From Dermatophilaceae bacterium (GTDB lineage: Bacteria; Actinomycetota; Actinomycetes; Actinomycetales; Dermatophilaceae): a stretch of DNA of 8,407 nt. A model generated the notes under the pieces. It was given only the letters and a program-made list of their open reading frames with translations, was not told the DNA's origin and ran no database searches. Both the position numbers and the translations under genes were made by a program. Of this stretch, positions 7,125 through 8,407 are shown piece by piece (position 1 is the stretch's first letter; every line of letters begins with the position of its first letter). Where the stretch lies: the NCBI GenBank assembly GCA_013361975.1, contig JABFXB010000090.1, positions 1-8,407 of the forward strand, read 5' to 3'.

Positions 7125-8384
7125 TTACCGATCCGCGACCGCGCTCAGCGGAGAGACGCCGCCGAGGGCCGGAGTGCCGGCCAGCTGAGCCGCTGCGGAG
7201 AACACGACACCGGCCAGGGTGCGCGCCCCGACGACGATCGCGGCCTCGTCGATGACGAGGTCGCCGCGGTGCAGGTCGTAGGTCGGGCCGCCGGGCGACC
7301 GGGTGCCCAGGCGGGCCATCGCACCCGGAATGTGGGTGAGGTACCAGGCGAAGTCCTCGCCGCCGAGCGACTGCGGGGTCGGCGCCACGAAGGCGCCCGT
7401 GCCGGTGACCGCCGCGGTGAGCGCGTCGATGCAGCCGGCGTCGTTGACGACCGGTGGCACACCCTTGGTGATGGTGACCTCGGCCTGGACGGCATACGGC
7501 TTGACGACCTCGTGCACCACGGCCTCGAGGAGGCGCTCGACGCCCTCCCAGATGCCGGCGTCGAGCATGCGCAGCGTGCCGCCGACCTTGCCCGAGGCCG
7601 GGATGACGTTGTGCGCGCCACCGGAGTGGATCGAGCCCCAGACGAGCGCGGCGCCCGCGCGGGGGTCGAGACGGCGCGAGAGCACGGCCGGCACGTCCGT
7701 GACGACCTTGGCGAGCGCGTACGTGAGGTCCTGGGTCAGGTGCGGGCGCGACGTGTGGCCGCCGCGGCCCGAGAGCGTCACCTCGACCTGGTCGGCGGCC
7801 GCGGTGATGGCGCCCACCCGCAGGCCCACCTGGCCCGCGTCGAGGTTGGGGTCGCAGTGCAGCGCGAAGATGCGGTCGACCCCGACGAGGCCGTCCTGCG
7901 CGACGACGTCCTCGGCCCCACCGGGCATGAGCTCCTCGGCGGGCTGGAAGACCAGGCGCGCGCCGATGCCGGCGTCGACGAGCCGCTGCTCGGTCGCCTT
8001 GAGCGCGAGGGCGGCGCCGAGCAGCACGGTCGTGTGCACGTCGTGCCCGCACGAGTGGCTGACGCCGTCGGTCTGCGACGCGAACTCCAGGCCCGTCTGC
8101 TCACGGATCGGCAGCGCGTCGAGATCGGCCCGCAGCGCGATGCGGCGGTCGGGCCTCGGGGCACCGAGGTCGGCGACGAGACCCGTGCCGCGCAGCCGGC
8201 GCACGCCGATGCCGGCGCGCTCGAGGCGCTCGGCGACGACGGCGGTGGTGCGGACCTCGCCGCGGCCGAGCTCGGGGTGGACGTGCAGGTCGCGGCGGAT
8301 CGTGACGAGCTCCTGCGCGTGCTGCTGGACGGTTCGGGCGACGGCCTCGAAGGGCAGCGAGAGGGAGCGGTCGGTCACGAGCAC
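7125..8384 (-). CDS. M20-family amidohydrolase (metal-dependent amide-bond hydrolase)
   Basis: This cytoplasmic metalloenzyme belongs to the AbgA / hippurate hydrolase / auxin-conjugate hydrolase branch of peptidase family M20. Predicted metal ligands and catalytic residues are C112 and H114 in HSCGHD (110-115), E150/E151 in FQPAEE (146-151), H176 in ALHCDP (174-179) and H372 in TYDLHRG (368-374). The metal site also includes RRDLHVHPELG (30-40). The dimerisation domain includes SGRGGHTSRPH (205-215), and GGEDFAWY (341-348) is a conserved C-terminal block. The length of 419 residues is normal. No signal peptide is seen. Two GTG starts compete, 8384 and 8378; neither has a Shine-Dalgarno, and a TAGAAT box lies just upstream, so translation may be leaderless or nearly so. 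The substrate is unknown (N-acyl amino acid, aminobenzoyl-glutamate or another amide). The link to nucleoside use rests only on position. Confidence 0.92.
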   Translation of the reverse strand: MLVTDRSLSLPFEAVARTVQQHAQELVTIRRDLHVHPELGRGEVRTTAVVAERLERAGIGVRRLRGTGLVADLGAPRPDRRIALRADLDALPIREQTGLEFASQTDGVSHSCGHDVHTTVLLGAALALKATEQRLVDAGIGARLVFQPAEELMPGGAEDVVAQDGLVGVDRIFALHCDPNLDAGQVGLRVGAITAAADQVEVTLSGRGGHTSRPHLTQDLTYALAKVVTDVPAVLSRRLDPRAGAALVWGSIHSGGAHNVIPASGKVGGTLRMLDAGIWEGVERLLEAVVHEVVKPYAVQAEVTITKGVPPVVNDAGCIDALTAAVTGTGAFVAPTPQSLGGEDFAWYLTHIPGAMARLGTRSPGGPTYDLHRGDLVIDEAAIVVGARTLAGVVFSAAAQLAGTPALGGVSPLSAVADR

Positions 8385-8387
8385 GGG

Positions 8388-8393
8388 ATTCTA
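8388..8393 (-). promoter_or_regulatory. Candidate -10 box TAGAAT of the M20 gene
   Basis: TAGAAT on the minus strand matches the -10 consensus at five of six bases. It ends 3 nt before GTG 8384 and 9 nt before GTG 8378. Transcription starting at G8382 or G8378 would leave almost no 5' leader, common in Actinobacteria. The -35 position lies beyond the window edge and cannot be checked. The box also holds the in-frame TAG that closes the frame upstream. Confidence 0.4.
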
Positions 8394-8407
8394 GCGAGAG
8401 GATGGGC

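Noticed and set aside
7303..8394. A 363-codon plus-strand frame over the M20 gene
   Set aside because: It is a Ser/Arg/Thr-rich antisense shadow of the M20 hydrolase, which has all its metal ligands.

Overview
The window is very GC-rich, and its genes use almost only G/C-ending codons, GTG and TTG starts and Actinobacteria-like protein variants (for example the CAEC zinc motif in the cytidine deaminase). It looks like a chromosomal piece of a high-GC actinobacterium. I cannot assign a genus from the sequence alone.

All seven supported genes lie on the minus strand, so the window is read from right to left. First (8384-7125) comes an M20-family amidohydrolase with its own candidate -10 box at the right edge. 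After a 111-bp gap holding a possible promoter, an inverted repeat and a strong Shine-Dalgarno comes a BMP/PnrA-type nucleoside-binding lipoprotein (7013-5937). A 159-bp gap with a 12-bp-stem hairpin separates it from two ABC permeases (5777-4590 and 4588-3599), a double-domain ABC ATPase (3602-2019), cytidine deaminase (2018-1509) and thymidine phosphorylase (1458-169). From the first permease to cdd the genes abut or overlap (1-nt gap, ATGA overlap, stop followed directly by GTG). deoA follows after 50 nt. The last 168 bases (1-168) hold no supportable gene, but they have an A/T-richer promoter-like patch and paired short repeats.

Together the genes make a nucleoside uptake and catabolism unit. 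The lipoprotein captures a nucleoside outside the membrane, the two permeases and the ATPase import it, Cdd deaminates cytidine or deoxycytidine, and DeoA splits the (deoxy)uridine or thymidine into base plus (deoxy)ribose-1-phosphate. The M20 hydrolase is probably a separate transcription unit. Its link to the pathway is positional only, although amidohydrolase genes also sit near deoA/cdd in mycobacteria.

I did not find a wholly new system; the genes belong to known families. The most unusual signal is a perfect 36-bp inverted repeat (17-bp arms, 2-bp centre; 1912-1947) inside the translated N-terminal extension of cytidine deaminase. A 12-base word from one arm recurs exactly at 7490-7501 inside the M20 gene. 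Both copies encode Pro-Tyr-Ala with a TAT tyrosine codon, while the other tyrosine codons I checked are TAC.
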